Assembly: GCA_045629485.1 (NCBI GenBank)
Contig: JAZQRF010000008.1
Coordinates: forward strand, 1 to 19,046
Source: Pseudopedobacter sp045629485
GTDB lineage: Bacteria; Bacteroidota; Bacteroidia; Sphingobacteriales; Sphingobacteriaceae
DNA: 19,046 nucleotides
Direction: 5' to 3'
This document shows, piece after piece, positions 1 to 8,367 of this stretch. Made by a program: the position numbers and the translations under genes. The first letter of the stretch is position 1; every line of letters begins with the position of its first letter. Below the pieces are notes generated by a model that did not search any database, was not told the DNA's origin, and saw nothing but the letters and a program-made list of their open reading frames with translations.

Positions 1-738
1 TTGTTTGTAAGGGTAAAAAAGGGTGCAGAGAAACAGTTTCAAAAATTGTTAACAGAAAGTGAGATCGCTTACAGGCAATTAGAAGACCAAACTTTTGCAT
101 TAGCAAATGGTACTAAGCTGGAAACAATTATTGCTGATAAGAGTATTTACGAAGTGCAGGACAGGTCTTCGCAGCAAACGGGCAGTTTCTTTAAGCCACA
201 TAAATGGGATAAATGGTGGGATTGCTGTGCGGCTTCCGGCGGAAAATCTTTGATGCTGCATGATCAAGAACCTGATATAAAACTGCTCGTGAGCGATATC
301 AGGGAGTCTGTACTGGCGAATCTTGATGAGCGTTTTAGAAATGCCGGTATTAAAAGCTATCAAAAAAAGGTGATGGATTTGACGCTAAGTCAGTCATTAC
401 TTTTACACGATTATCACTTTGATGGTATTATTGTAGATGCTCCTTGCAGCGGCTCAGGGACATGGGGTAGAACCCCTGAAATGATCAGCCAGTTTCAGGA
501 ACATAGTATCCATTTCTTCCAGGATTTACAGCGTAAGATTCTTAAAAATGTTATCCCATACCTAAAAAAAGACAAGCCATTAATTTATATCACATGCTCT
601 GTTTTTAAAGAAGAAAACGAAGAACAGGTGCAATGGCTACAAAAAGAGTTTAATCTGGAAGTAGAAAGCCAAAAGGTGATTAAAGGTTATGAGCATAAGG
701 CTGATACCATGTTTGTAGCGAGACTGGGTAAAAAGTAA
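1..738 (+). CDS. RsmB/NOP-family RNA (cytosine-5) methyltransferase, 5' end outside window
   Basis: SAM-dependent methyltransferase of the RsmB/Nop2/Fmu family, which makes 5-methylcytosine in rRNA or tRNA. The visible 245 residues hold the catalytic core. The SAM-binding motif DCCAASGGKS is at residues 74-83. Motif IV, DAPCSGSGTW, starts at residue 146, with the family-conserved Cys at 149. Motif VI, ITCS, has the other conserved Cys at 199, the usual nucleophile in this family. The reading frame runs open to base 1, and the TTG there is not a convincing start. Full-length relatives are nearer 380-450 residues, so the N-terminal RNA-binding part is missing from the window, not from the genome. 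The gene ends 12 bases before the convergent Lrp/AsnC gene. The exact target (16S C967 as in RsmB, or another site) cannot be told from the sequence. Confidence 0.9.
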   Translation: MFVRVKKGAEKQFQKLLTESEIAYRQLEDQTFALANGTKLETIIADKSIYEVQDRSSQQTGSFFKPHKWDKWWDCCAASGGKSLMLHDQEPDIKLLVSDIRESVLANLDERFRNAGIKSYQKKVMDLTLSQSLLLHDYHFDGIIVDAPCSGSGTWGRTPEMISQFQEHSIHFFQDLQRKILKNVIPYLKKDKPLIYITCSVFKEENEEQVQWLQKEFNLEVESQKVIKGYEHKADTMFVARLGKK

Positions 739-750
739 TTTACCCTAATG

Positions 751-1212
751 TTATAGCGGGTAAGCAGTATCACTCTTCGGCTCCGAAAGCACAAAAAAAC
801 TTTGCACTGTACTTACATTAGAAAGTGTAGCCAGTTGATTACGAAGGAAAAGGTGATATGCATCCATGTCTTTTGTAGAAATCCTCAGGATAAAATCGTA
901 GGCACCTGTCATTTGGAAGCATTCCATCACTTCCGGAAACTGAGACACCGCCTCTTCAAATTCACCTAATGTTTCTTTAGTATGAGATTTCAGGAATACA
1001 TGAGAAAAGGCAATTAAATTCCGGTCGATTTTTTTTCGATCAAGAATAGCTACAATTTTTTTAATGTAACCCTGCTCTTTTAGCCGCCTTATTCTTTCGT
1101 GAACAGTAGCCAGAGACTTGTTTGTTTTAAATGCTAACTCTTTATTAGTTTGGGTAGCATCTGACTGCAGTTGTCTTAAAATTTCCAGATCTGTGGCATC
1201 AAGATTTGTCAT
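751..1212 (-). CDS. Lrp/AsnC-family transcriptional regulator
   Basis: A 153-residue DNA-binding regulator of normal family length. Residues about 5-52 form the winged helix-turn-helix; the segment around TNKELAFKTNKSLATVHERI is the HTH. Residues about 68-145 form the AsnC/RAM effector-binding domain, including the conserved G-x-YD-type stretch GAYDFILRI near 103-111. Such proteins assemble into octamers and respond to amino acids. The gene is divergent from the PLP-dependent cysteine synthase-like gene across a 160-base AT-rich region, the classic arrangement for an Lrp-type local regulator, so control of that enzyme and of itself is a reasonable inference. The effector is unknown. The ATG at 1212 is the only sensible start, because the HTH begins a few residues downstream. 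Confidence 0.93.
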   Translation of the reverse strand: MTNLDATDLEILRQLQSDATQTNKELAFKTNKSLATVHERIRRLKEQGYIKKIVAILDRKKIDRNLIAFSHVFLKSHTKETLGEFEEAVSQFPEVMECFQMTGAYDFILRISTKDMDAYHLFLRNQLATLSNVSTVQSFFVLSEPKSDTAYPL

Positions 1213-1282
1213 TCCAAAATAAATTAACCTAAAAAAAAATGAAATAGAACATATTCAAATCCTAAAACTATAAAAATTCTGT

Positions 1283-1311
1283 ATAAATTACCTATTAACA
1301 ATAAAATTTAT
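1283..1311. promoter_or_regulatory. Candidate operator dyad in the divergent Lrp/cysteine synthase-like intergenic region
   Basis: A 7-bp inverted repeat, ATAAATT (1283-1289) and AATTTAT (1305-1311), with arm centres 22 bp apart, lies between the two divergent genes. A spacing of about two helical turns suits a dimeric regulator such as the adjacent Lrp/AsnC protein. The region is very AT-rich, so a match by chance is quite possible. Confidence 0.22.
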
Positions 1312-1327
1312 GGAAAATAATCAAATG

Positions 1328-1359
1328 GTTGCTTTTAAATATAGTTAACTGGAATTTTG
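1328..1359 (+). promoter_or_regulatory. Candidate Bacteroidota-type promoter for the cysteine synthase-like gene
   Basis: GTTG at 1328-1331 resembles the -33 element TTTG. GAATTTTG at 1352-1359 matches the -7 element TAnnTTTG at every fixed position but the first. The spacer is 20 bp, within the known range for primary-sigma promoters of this phylum. Transcription would begin around 1366, a few bases ahead of the gene. This was matched by eye only. Confidence 0.33.
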
Positions 1360-1372
1360 CTGAATAATTTCA

Positions 1373-2446
1373 ATGATACTGAAAATGCATACCATAACTG
1401 AAACAGAATTACCATCAGATTTAGCTCCTGCAACCATAGCAAAATTTCAACAATTAGGACACCTGGTTGGCAACACACCAATGCTCCAGCTCAATTACCT
1501 TTACAATGGTGAACCGGGTAGGATTTTTGTTAAATGCGAAAATTACAACCTTACCGGGAGTCTTAAAGACCGGATGGCTTTGCATATACTTCATCAGGCT
1601 TATCTCACTAAAAAGATAAATCCCGGTGATACCATAATTGAAGCAACCAGCGGAAACACAGGGATTGCCTTTGCTGCACTGGGGAAAGCCTTAGGTCATC
1701 AGGTTAAGATTATTATGCCCAACTGGTTAAGCAAAGAAAGGATTGATATTATAAAGAGTATGGGTGCAGAGGTAATCCTGGTGAGTAAGGAAGAAGGCGG
1801 GTTTTTAAAAAGTATAGCTATCAGCAGGGAGCTGGCAGAACACGGTGGCGTTTTTCTTCCCAGACAATTTGAAAACCAAAGCAATTCTGACGCTCATGAA
1901 CATACGACTGGGCCGGAGATATGGCGGCAGCTATCCGGTCTGAATTTAAAAGCAGATGCTTTTGTGGCAGGGGTGGGTACAGGTGGTACTGTAATGGGTA
2001 CGGGTAAATTTCTGAAAGCCGTTTATCCGGGGATAAAGATTCATCCACTCGAGCCTGCAGAAAGTCCCACTTTAACTACCGGGTATAAAGTTGGCAGTCA
2101 TCGGATTCAGGGAATTTCAGATGAATTTATCCCAGCCATCGTGAAACTGGATGATCTGGATGAAGTGATTCAGGCCAATGACGGAGATGCCATTATTATG
2201 GCTCAGAAACTATCTCAACAGTTAGGGCTGGCAGTTGGTATTTCTTCCGGAGCCAATATTGTTGGAGCAATAAAATTAAAGGAGCAAATGGGGAAAGATG
2301 CCATAATCGTAACCTTATTATGCGATAGCAATAAAAAGTACCTAAGTACAGATTTGGTTAAAGAAGAACCGGTGAAAAATGGCTATGTTTCTTCAGGCGT
2401 GGATTTTCATGACTATCAACCTATTTCCCGCTTAAACCATACCTGA
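1373..2446 (+). CDS. PLP-dependent cysteine synthase / cystathionine beta-synthase-like enzyme
   Basis: Fold-type II PLP enzyme of 357 residues in the cysteine synthase family, which performs beta-replacement on O-acetylserine, serine or a related substrate. The PLP Schiff-base lysine should be K65 in TGSLKDR (61-67). The substrate loop TSGNTG is at 92-97, the phosphate-binding loop GVGTGGT at 200-206, and the cofactor-contacting SSGAN at 291-295. LLCDSNKKYLST near 315-326 closes the domain. There is no C-terminal CBS regulatory domain. CysK, CysM and CBS share these motifs, so the substrate cannot be assigned. ATG codons at 1373 and 1385 are both possible starts; a candidate promoter ends 13 bases before the first, which keeps the second alive. 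The Lrp/AsnC gene is divergent. The sulfur theme of the thiol-redox genes downstream may be coincidence, since this gene is separated from them by a convergent end. Confidence 0.87.
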   Translation: MILKMHTITETELPSDLAPATIAKFQQLGHLVGNTPMLQLNYLYNGEPGRIFVKCENYNLTGSLKDRMALHILHQAYLTKKINPGDTIIEATSGNTGIAFAALGKALGHQVKIIMPNWLSKERIDIIKSMGAEVILVSKEEGGFLKSIAISRELAEHGGVFLPRQFENQSNSDAHEHTTGPEIWRQLSGLNLKADAFVAGVGTGGTVMGTGKFLKAVYPGIKIHPLEPAESPTLTTGYKVGSHRIQGISDEFIPAIVKLDDLDEVIQANDGDAIIMAQKLSQQLGLAVGISSGANIVGAIKLKEQMGKDAIIVTLLCDSNKKYLSTDLVKEEPVKNGYVSSGVDFHDYQPISRLNHT

Positions 2447-2655
2447 TAATTGATAAAGTCTTTATAATTCTGAATAGGATAAGTCAAGAAGATGATGTAA
2501 AGGTATACCAATTAACCTTGCGTAAGCGGTTTACTCCGCGGTTTATGGTTGGATATAAATTAGCACCGTTCAGCTTTATTCACTTAAGGTCTCTGTAGAT
2601 TCTTAACAATTACGAATGAGTTGTCAATGGTGTTATGAACGCCAGTTTTTAGTAT
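2447..2655. other. Convergent intergenic gap, no gene seen
   Basis: Two genes end here from opposite sides, so transcription must stop in this stretch. No strong GC stem followed by a T-run is visible. The only notable structure is an 8-bp direct repeat, GCGGTTTA (2526-2533 and 2538-2545). Its overlap gives a short GCGG/CCGC hairpin with a 6-base loop. No open reading frame of credible length is present. Confidence 0.5.
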
Positions 2656-3249
2656 TTACGAAAAAAACAGCATTTCCAATGCTAAAATAGTCAGGTATCG
2701 GTGCTTAATGATGTGGGCTTTAATTATCTGTAAAGACTGGGTAATATGGGTGTTAATGGTAGCAACAGATACCCCCATGATTTCGCTGGCTTCTTTATAG
2801 CTTCGCCCTTCTATCTTGCAAAGTGTAAAAGCTTGTTTTCTTTGAGGTGAGAGATTTTTCACAGCATTACTAAGCAGTTGGGAAAGCTCTTTATTTTCCA
2901 TAAGTTCTTCCACACTTAATGTAAATTCATCATGCTGATTGATGAGTACCTGTAGGAGTTTTTGATCCGAAGCTTGTTTCCTGAAATAGTTATAAACCAT
3001 ATTTTGCGCAATTACATATAAATAACTTTGAAAAGAGCGTTCTTCATCCAGATTTTGCCGATGATCCCAAAATTTAATAAATAATTCCTGGATGATTTCA
3101 TCCGCAACGTCCTGATCTTTCACCATTCTCAAGACTTTGAGGTACAAGGATTTGCTGAATGTTCTGTAAATTTCGTTAAATGCTGATTGGTCTCCGCGTT
3201 TAAGACGAATAATTAAAGATTTTTTATGTGAGTCAGTTATAATTTTCAA
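2656..3249 (-). CDS. ECF RNA polymerase sigma factor (sigma-70 family)
   Basis: A 197-residue extracytoplasmic-function sigma factor of the Bacteroidota FecI-like type. Region 2 spans about residues 20-90, with the -10-recognition and core-binding stretch DEIIQELFIKFWDHR. Region 4 spans about 123-176 and contains the -35-recognition HTH in SYKEASEIMGVSVATINTHI. The hydrophobic C-terminal tail, ending EMLFFS, is common in these sigma factors from Sphingobacteriaceae. There is no ATG start. A TTG at 3249 is preceded by AGGAG (3256-3260) at a 6-base distance, so I prefer it to the TTG at 3255, which directly abuts the AGGAG. An in-frame stop at 3262-3264 excludes anything longer. The gene is divergent from fecR rather than upstream of it on the same strand. 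By family knowledge it is held by FecR and released when SusC binds ligand, then transcribes the transport genes. Confidence 0.92.
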   Translation of the reverse strand: MKIITDSHKKSLIIRLKRGDQSAFNEIYRTFSKSLYLKVLRMVKDQDVADEIIQELFIKFWDHRQNLDEERSFQSYLYVIAQNMVYNYFRKQASDQKLLQVLINQHDEFTLSVEELMENKELSQLLSNAVKNLSPQRKQAFTLCKIEGRSYKEASEIMGVSVATINTHITQSLQIIKAHIIKHRYLTILALEMLFFS

Positions 3250-3255
3250 AAACAA

Positions 3256-3260
3256 CTCCT
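3256..3260 (-). promoter_or_regulatory. Shine-Dalgarno AGGAG deciding the TTG start of the sigma factor
   Basis: AGGAG read on the minus strand lies 6 bases before the TTG at 3249. Most genes in this window have no Shine-Dalgarno sequence, as is usual in the phylum, so this site stands out and helps to fix the non-ATG start. Confidence 0.5.
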
Positions 3261-3465
3261 GTTAATGTTGAGGTTTAGATGATTTGATAAATTTAGTGAT
3301 TTTTTAGCAATAAAGATTTGGTATTTATGCCATTTCATCAATTTTTAATATAAATGATTAAAAAAGTAATCGATTAAAAATGTTTTGCGAACTTTTTTAA
3401 AATAAACACAAAATCTATTCATTGTTTTTCTCGGGTTGCGTGTATTAAGCTATAATTAACTGTCT

Positions 3466-4626
3466 ATGAATATAAAAGTACTGTTTAAAAAATATTTGAA
3501 TAACGAATCTGATGATAAGGAGTTAGAACAGTTATTAGCATACTTCCAGCTGGAAGAAAAAGAAGATTTGTTAAAGCAACTTATCCTTGAAGACCTGCAA
3601 CAAGAATCTGATCTAAGTCTGGACGCTAAAATTGATGAAAGACTGTTAATTATTCATCAAAAAATTAAGCAAGAAAAGTTTAAAAACACTTTTAAAAAGG
3701 TAAGACTTACCTGGTTTCAAATGGCTGCTGCGGCAATGCTTATACTGGTTGGTTCCGTTATATTTTATTTAAACGAAAAGAATGATACAGAAGATCTTGC
3801 TGTCAAAATTACGCAAAATAAGATCGTACCCGGTAAAAACCAGGCAGTTTTAACACTGGCGGATGGGAGTAAGATTAGTTTAAGTGAAGCGGTAGAAGGA
3901 GAAATTGCTTTGGAAGCTGGTGTACGCATTGTCAAAACTGCAGACGGGCAGCTGGTTTATCAATTTGAGAATGAAAATCCAGGAGCTGAAATACAATATA
4001 ATACCATAGAATCTCCTGCAGGTGGGCAATGGAAAGTGGTTTTGCCTGATCAATCAGCAGTGTGGCTTAACGCCAAATCCAGTCTTACATTTCCTACCAC
4101 TTTTAGAAACGGCGAACGAAAGGTAGAGCTGGTAGGGGAAGCCTATTTCGAAATTTCCCCTGATAAAACTAAACCTTTTAAAGTGTTAAGTAAAAGGCAA
4201 AGCGTAGTAGTTTTGGGTACGCATTTTAATGTGATGGCTTATCCGGAAGAGCAGTTAGAAAAAACTACTTTAATGGAGGGAAAGGTAAATATTTCGGCAC
4301 ATGGATTAACCAGAACTCTAAAACCCGGAGAGCAAGCCAGAACTAATTCGAAAGAGATAAATATTACAGATGATGCAGATTTGAAGGAGGCGATAGCCTG
4401 GAAGAATGGCTATTTTAAATTCAATGAAAATTTAGAGGGGATTATGAGTAAGATCAGCCGGTGGTACGATGTGGAGGTTGTGTATGTAGAGCCGCCACAT
4501 CCTGATTATACTTTTGAGGGAGAGGTTTCTCGTACAAGGGATTTGAATGAGCTTTTGAAAATCATGGAATATACGGGAAAGGTTCACTTTGATATTGATG
4601 GAAGGAGGATTCTTGTGAGGAAATAA
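3466..4626 (+). CDS. FecR-family anti-sigma factor with C-terminal DUF4974
   Basis: A 386-residue inner-membrane signal transducer. Residues 1-83 are cytoplasmic, a charged helical region that should bind the ECF sigma factor. One membrane span follows at about 84-103 (MAAAAMLILVGSVIFYL core). The periplasmic FecR domain covers about 183-280, with typical PAGGQWKVVLPDQSAVWLNA (184-203) and ELVGEAYFEIS (221-231) motifs. The C-terminal DUF4974 domain (about 315-386, beginning FKFNENLEGIMSKISRWYDV) resembles the STN fold. The protein should link the STN domain of SusC, encoded next on the same strand, to the sigma factor encoded divergently across a 210-base gap. The length and domain order are standard, and no defect is visible. 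Expression with susC as one unit or from a separate promoter in the 110-base gap cannot be decided by eye. Confidence 0.95.
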   Translation: MNIKVLFKKYLNNESDDKELEQLLAYFQLEEKEDLLKQLILEDLQQESDLSLDAKIDERLLIIHQKIKQEKFKNTFKKVRLTWFQMAAAAMLILVGSVIFYLNEKNDTEDLAVKITQNKIVPGKNQAVLTLADGSKISLSEAVEGEIALEAGVRIVKTADGQLVYQFENENPGAEIQYNTIESPAGGQWKVVLPDQSAVWLNAKSSLTFPTTFRNGERKVELVGEAYFEISPDKTKPFKVLSKRQSVVVLGTHFNVMAYPEEQLEKTTLMEGKVNISAHGLTRTLKPGEQARTNSKEINITDDADLKEAIAWKNGYFKFNENLEGIMSKISRWYDVEVVYVEPPHPDYTFEGEVSRTRDLNELLKIMEYTGKVHFDIDGRRILVRK

Positions 4627-4641
4627 ACGTTTACTACACGA

Positions 4642-4696
4642 GATCCCAAAATAAAAACCAGCTGTGGTTGCGACACAACTGGCTAACGCCGGGATC
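4642..4696 (+). promoter_or_regulatory. Nested stem structure in the susC leader
   Basis: An inner imperfect hairpin has arms CCAGCTGTG (4658-4666) and CACAACTGG (4674-4682), with one mismatch and a 7-base loop. It is enclosed by a second perfect pair of arms, GATCCC (4642-4647) and GGGATC (4691-4696). The whole lies between the fecR stop and the susC start. It could be an mRNA leader structure, an attenuator, or two DNA operator sites. No T-run follows, so a simple terminator is unlikely. Confidence 0.4.
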
Positions 4697-4736
4697 AGTA
4701 AATAATTCGAATACTATATCTAAACCAGACCAACAA

Positions 4737-7700
4737 ATGTATAAAAATTATACTAAGAACATTGGTATGCCATTAAGGTATGCCGGAAAATTCCTGCTGA
4801 TGATGCGATGTTTTGCACTGATACTAACAGCTATGATAATGCAGGTAAGTGCTGCAACTTTAGGGCAATCTATTACTCTAAATGCCAAAAATGCCTCACT
4901 TAGCAATATTATTAAAGAAATAAGAGAGCAAAGTGGTTATGACTTCTTTTTTAATAAGGAGCTCATTCAAAAGAGTAAACCCGTTACCCTGAACGTAAAG
5001 AATGCAAGTATTGAGGAGGTTTTAACCCAGTGCCTGGAAGGCCAGCCCATGACCTATAAGATAGAGAACCGGGTGGTGATGCTGAAAGAGAAAAAAGCTG
5101 GATTTATTGAGAACGTCAAAGATTTTTTGGCTATCCCGGTTGATGTGAGAGGTAATGTTACCGATTCTACCGGGATGTCGCTGATAGGTGCAACAGTTAG
5201 GGTTAAGGGTGGCAGAATAAGTACAACTACTGACGTTGATGGTTATTTTCGTATGCCTAACATAGAAACAGGTACTACGCTCGAGATTTCGTATATAGGT
5301 TATTTTACCAGACAAATTCTTGTAACACGTGAAAACGCGTCTGACCTTAGAGTCGTGCTTCAGCAAAACCTTAATGCCTTGCAGGAAATTACCGTAGTAT
5401 CAACAGGGTATCAAAAAATTGCTGCAGAACAAAGTACTGGGGCAGTTTCACAAATAGGGTCAAAGGAATTTGAATCCAGGGTTAGCAGCAATTTCCTGGA
5501 TGGACTGGTAAACAGGATGCCGGGATTGATGCTTAATAACGACGTGACTTTTACCAGCACTAACCCGGGAGCAGCCGGATCTAATCAAAGAGCTTTATTC
5601 AATATACGGGGTATCTCTACGATGACTGCAGCCAATCAAAGTCCTTTAATTGTAGTGGATGGCTACCCGACAGAGCTGACGTTGGATATGATTGACCCGA
5701 ATGAGATTGCTTCTGTAACCATTCTGAAAGACGCAGCTGCATCAACAGTTTATGGGGTGAGGGCGTCTAACGGCGTAATTGTGATCGAGAGAAAGCAGGC
5801 AAAACCCGGTGCAGCGCAGTTCAATTTCAGGACTACTTTAGGGCTTAGGCCAGAGGAAAATTACAGCCGTTACCGCTGGGATCCTAACTCATCTGCGGTG
5901 AATGCCGATTATGTAAGGGAAAGGCAGGCGCTGAATATTCAGCCAGGTACCTGGAATACTTTGTTCGATCCCACAGAGGGGAGAATACAACGTTCTATCC
6001 CATATTTCATACAGGCTCAACTTGCCGCGGGCATCATTACTCCTGAACAGGCGGAGAGTTCTATGGCAGAGCTGCGTAGCTACGATAACATAGACGACTA
6101 TAACCGTTTGTTCCTGAGGACTGCCGCCACGCAAACCCATACTTTTAACGTTTCAGGCGGTACACCGAATGCATTGTATTATATTACGTCCAACTATACC
6201 GGCAATATTAACAATCAGATCAATAATGACGATAACCGGTTTTTATTAACGGGACGTACTACGCTCAAACTTTCTAAAAAATTAAGGTTAGAGTTAACCA
6301 CCGAATACCAGGAACAGCGTTTTAACAATGCGCCTGTACCGGGCCCTGCAGATTATGCCCCTTACGAGCGTTATGTAGACGTAAATGGTAATCCTGCAGC
6401 TATCGTTTCAGCCAGCCCTGCACCAGTTTATAATAGCCGCCTGATGTCACAAGGATTGTTAGACCACAATACTTACCCGCTGATCAATGTTAATAAAATT
6501 AGCGATAAGACGCAGGTCTTTAATAATAAAACCATCGCTAATTTTAACTACGATATCGGAAAGGGATTTAATCTTTTATTTGGCGGAATATACGAGATTT
6601 CCCGTTCAGAGACCAGGCATCTGGCTCAACAGGGATCTTCGGAAGTGAATCGCTGGGTAAACAATTATACCGTCACTGCAGGAACCTTTAAAAGAAATAT
6701 TCCTGATGGAGATTTCCTTCGTCAGCAAAATAGCAGCTCAAGAGGTTATACTGCCCGTACGCAATTAAACTATGATAAAAAAATAGGTAACCATTCCTTT
6801 AATGGTATAGCTGGAGCTGAGCTGCGCAGCATTTTAAGCAAAGGTAATTTAGCTTCTTATTTTGGTTATAATGACCAGACTTTGTTGCATCAGCCCGTAG
6901 ATTATGCCTCTGTATTTTTAAATTTAGCAGCGGTGAGGGGTACACTTATTACCGGAAATACTCTTGGAGCATTAGATCAATTCTTCAATCAGAGCTTTAA
7001 TGAAGACCGGTTTTTATCCGCTTTTTCTAACCTCGTTTATTCCTTTAAAGATAAATATTCTTTATCAGGGAGTATTCGTATGGAGCAATCCAACCTTTTT
7101 GGTACTGATCCAAAGTATAGGTACAGACCATTATGGTCCGCAGGGGCCGCATGGAACATACATAAGGAGGATTTTATGAAAAATATCGATTGGCTGCACC
7201 AGTTGAAACTGCGTAGTGCATTTGGGTTTAACGGAAATGTGGCTAAGCTTTCCCTTCCTCAGGTAACTGCCCAAGCCCAGAATAATACACTGAATGTACC
7301 GACACTTAACGCGTTGATCTTAGCTTCCAATGCCAATAGCAGCTTGCGCTGGGAAAAGACAGAAAACTTAAACCTGGGCCTGGATTTTAGTGTATTTAAA
7401 AATGTATCAGGTAGCGTTGATTATTATACCAAGAAAACAACCGATGTAATGGGTATGGCGGCTGTAGATCCGACTTTGGGAGCATTAGACCCAATAACAG
7501 CCACCAGCAGAGCTTTGATAAATTACGCGACGATTAGAAATAACGGTATAGAGTTTGGTCTGAGGGCGGACTGGATAGCCCGTAGAAATTTTAACTGGAA
7601 TACCGGTATTGTGATTGCCAAAAACGATAGCAAGGTGCTGGACGTTTTCAGAACAGGCAGTTATAATCCACAGGCTTTAGACGCATTGGGATTTGTGAGC

Positions 7701-8357
7701 GGTTACCCGGTGGGTGCCATGTTTTCTTACAATACTATAGGATTGAGTAATGAGGGGTTTCCCATTATAGTAGATGACGCAGGAGTAGAATATGTGGTGA
7801 ATACCAGTACCAGTACTGCTCCTTTGACAAGAGCAATGTCGAGTGAGGATTCCGGGCTGGTACAATATTCGGGTACTTCGCTTCCAAGAGTTAATGCTGG
7901 TTTAAGTAACCGGGTAGACGTTGGCAATTTTTACTTCTTTGCGATGATCAACTATTATGGAGGTTTTAAAGTGAGGGTACCAAGGCCAACACCTAGTGAT
8001 AACAGGCCGTTAGAGGGAGCAGGTAACTATTGGAGGGTTCCAGGTGATGAGTTGAATACCGATATTCCGAGCTTGGTTAATATCACCGCTACCAATCCGT
8101 TGTGGGCTTACCGCTATAATAGCAATTATGTAGTGGATGGGGATTACCTGACTTTAGGTGATGTAACCGTTTCTTACCGCTTAAATAACCTGAATTTCCT
8201 GAAAAAGGTAGGCTTTAAAAACTTCGAAATTAAAGCTCAGGCTTCTAACCTGTACACGGTAGGCTTTAATAGGGAAAATTTTAGCATGGCCACCAGAAGC
8301 TATGCTAAAACTTATCTAACGCCAACCTATACACTGGGTTTGTTTACTAACTTTTAA
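4737..8357 (+). CDS. SusC/RagA-family TonB-dependent outer-membrane transporter with N-terminal STN signalling domain
   Basis: A 1206-residue outer-membrane transporter that imports large ligands together with SusD, using TonB energy. The order is: signal peptide within residues 1-40; STN domain at about 46-118; carboxypeptidase-D regulatory-like domain at about 134-212 (VDVRGNVTDSTGMSLIGATV); a TonB-box-like segment EITVVSTGYQ at 217-226; plug to about 355, including SPLIVVDGYP and VTILKDAAASTVYGVRASNG; then the beta-barrel to the final Phe. The STN domain marks it as a signalling transporter, which fits the FecR and ECF sigma genes alongside. I chose the ATG at 4737 because the following MYKNYTK leader is typical of Pedobacter SusC proteins; an open frame back to a TTG at 4668 adds 23 residues without homology. 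The ligand cannot be read from the sequence. SusD follows after 10 bases. Confidence 0.96.
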   Translation: MYKNYTKNIGMPLRYAGKFLLMMRCFALILTAMIMQVSAATLGQSITLNAKNASLSNIIKEIREQSGYDFFFNKELIQKSKPVTLNVKNASIEEVLTQCLEGQPMTYKIENRVVMLKEKKAGFIENVKDFLAIPVDVRGNVTDSTGMSLIGATVRVKGGRISTTTDVDGYFRMPNIETGTTLEISYIGYFTRQILVTRENASDLRVVLQQNLNALQEITVVSTGYQKIAAEQSTGAVSQIGSKEFESRVSSNFLDGLVNRMPGLMLNNDVTFTSTNPGAAGSNQRALFNIRGISTMTAANQSPLIVVDGYPTELTLDMIDPNEIASVTILKDAAASTVYGVRASNGVIVIERKQAKPGAAQFNFRTTLGLRPEENYSRYRWDPNSSAVNADYVRERQALNIQPGTWNTLFDPTEGRIQRSIPYFIQAQLAAGIITPEQAESSMAELRSYDNIDDYNRLFLRTAATQTHTFNVSGGTPNALYYITSNYTGNINNQINNDDNRFLLTGRTTLKLSKKLRLELTTEYQEQRFNNAPVPGPADYAPYERYVDVNGNPAAIVSASPAPVYNSRLMSQGLLDHNTYPLINVNKISDKTQVFNNKTIANFNYDIGKGFNLLFGGIYEISRSETRHLAQQGSSEVNRWVNNYTVTAGTFKRNIPDGDFLRQQNSSSRGYTARTQLNYDKKIGNHSFNGIAGAELRSILSKGNLASYFGYNDQTLLHQPVDYASVFLNLAAVRGTLITGNTLGALDQFFNQSFNEDRFLSAFSNLVYSFKDKYSLSGSIRMEQSNLFGTDPKYRYRPLWSAGAAWNIHKEDFMKNIDWLHQLKLRSAFGFNGNVAKLSLPQVTAQAQNNTLNVPTLNALILASNANSSLRWEKTENLNLGLDFSVFKNVSGSVDYYTKKTTDVMGMAAVDPTLGALDPITATSRALINYATIRNNGIEFGLRADWIARRNFNWNTGIVIAKNDSKVLDVFRTGSYNPQALDALGFVSGYPVGAMFSYNTIGLSNEGFPIIVDDAGVEYVVNTSTSTAPLTRAMSSEDSGLVQYSGTSLPRVNAGLSNRVDVGNFYFFAMINYYGGFKVRVPRPTPSDNRPLEGAGNYWRVPGDELNTDIPSLVNITATNPLWAYRYNSNYVVDGDYLTLGDVTVSYRLNNLNFLKKVGFKNFEIKAQASNLYTVGFNRENFSMATRSYAKTYLTPTYTLGLFTNF

Positions 8358-8367
8358 TTTTAAACTG

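Noticed and set aside
74..738. CAASGGK instead of CAAPGGK in the methyltransferase as a sign of lost activity
   Set aside because: The two conserved cysteines and the rest of the SAM site are intact, and Ser at this place is tolerated in the family as I know it.
2526..2545. GCGGTTTA direct repeat as an attachment site or CRISPR-like unit
   Set aside because: There are only two copies, 12 bases apart, with no further copies nearby and no integrase or cas gene.
4668..4736. TTG-initiated 23-residue N-terminal extension of SusC
   Set aside because: It would run through the stem-loop region and adds sequence with no signal-peptide character. The ATG at 4737 gives a normal MYKNYTK leader.
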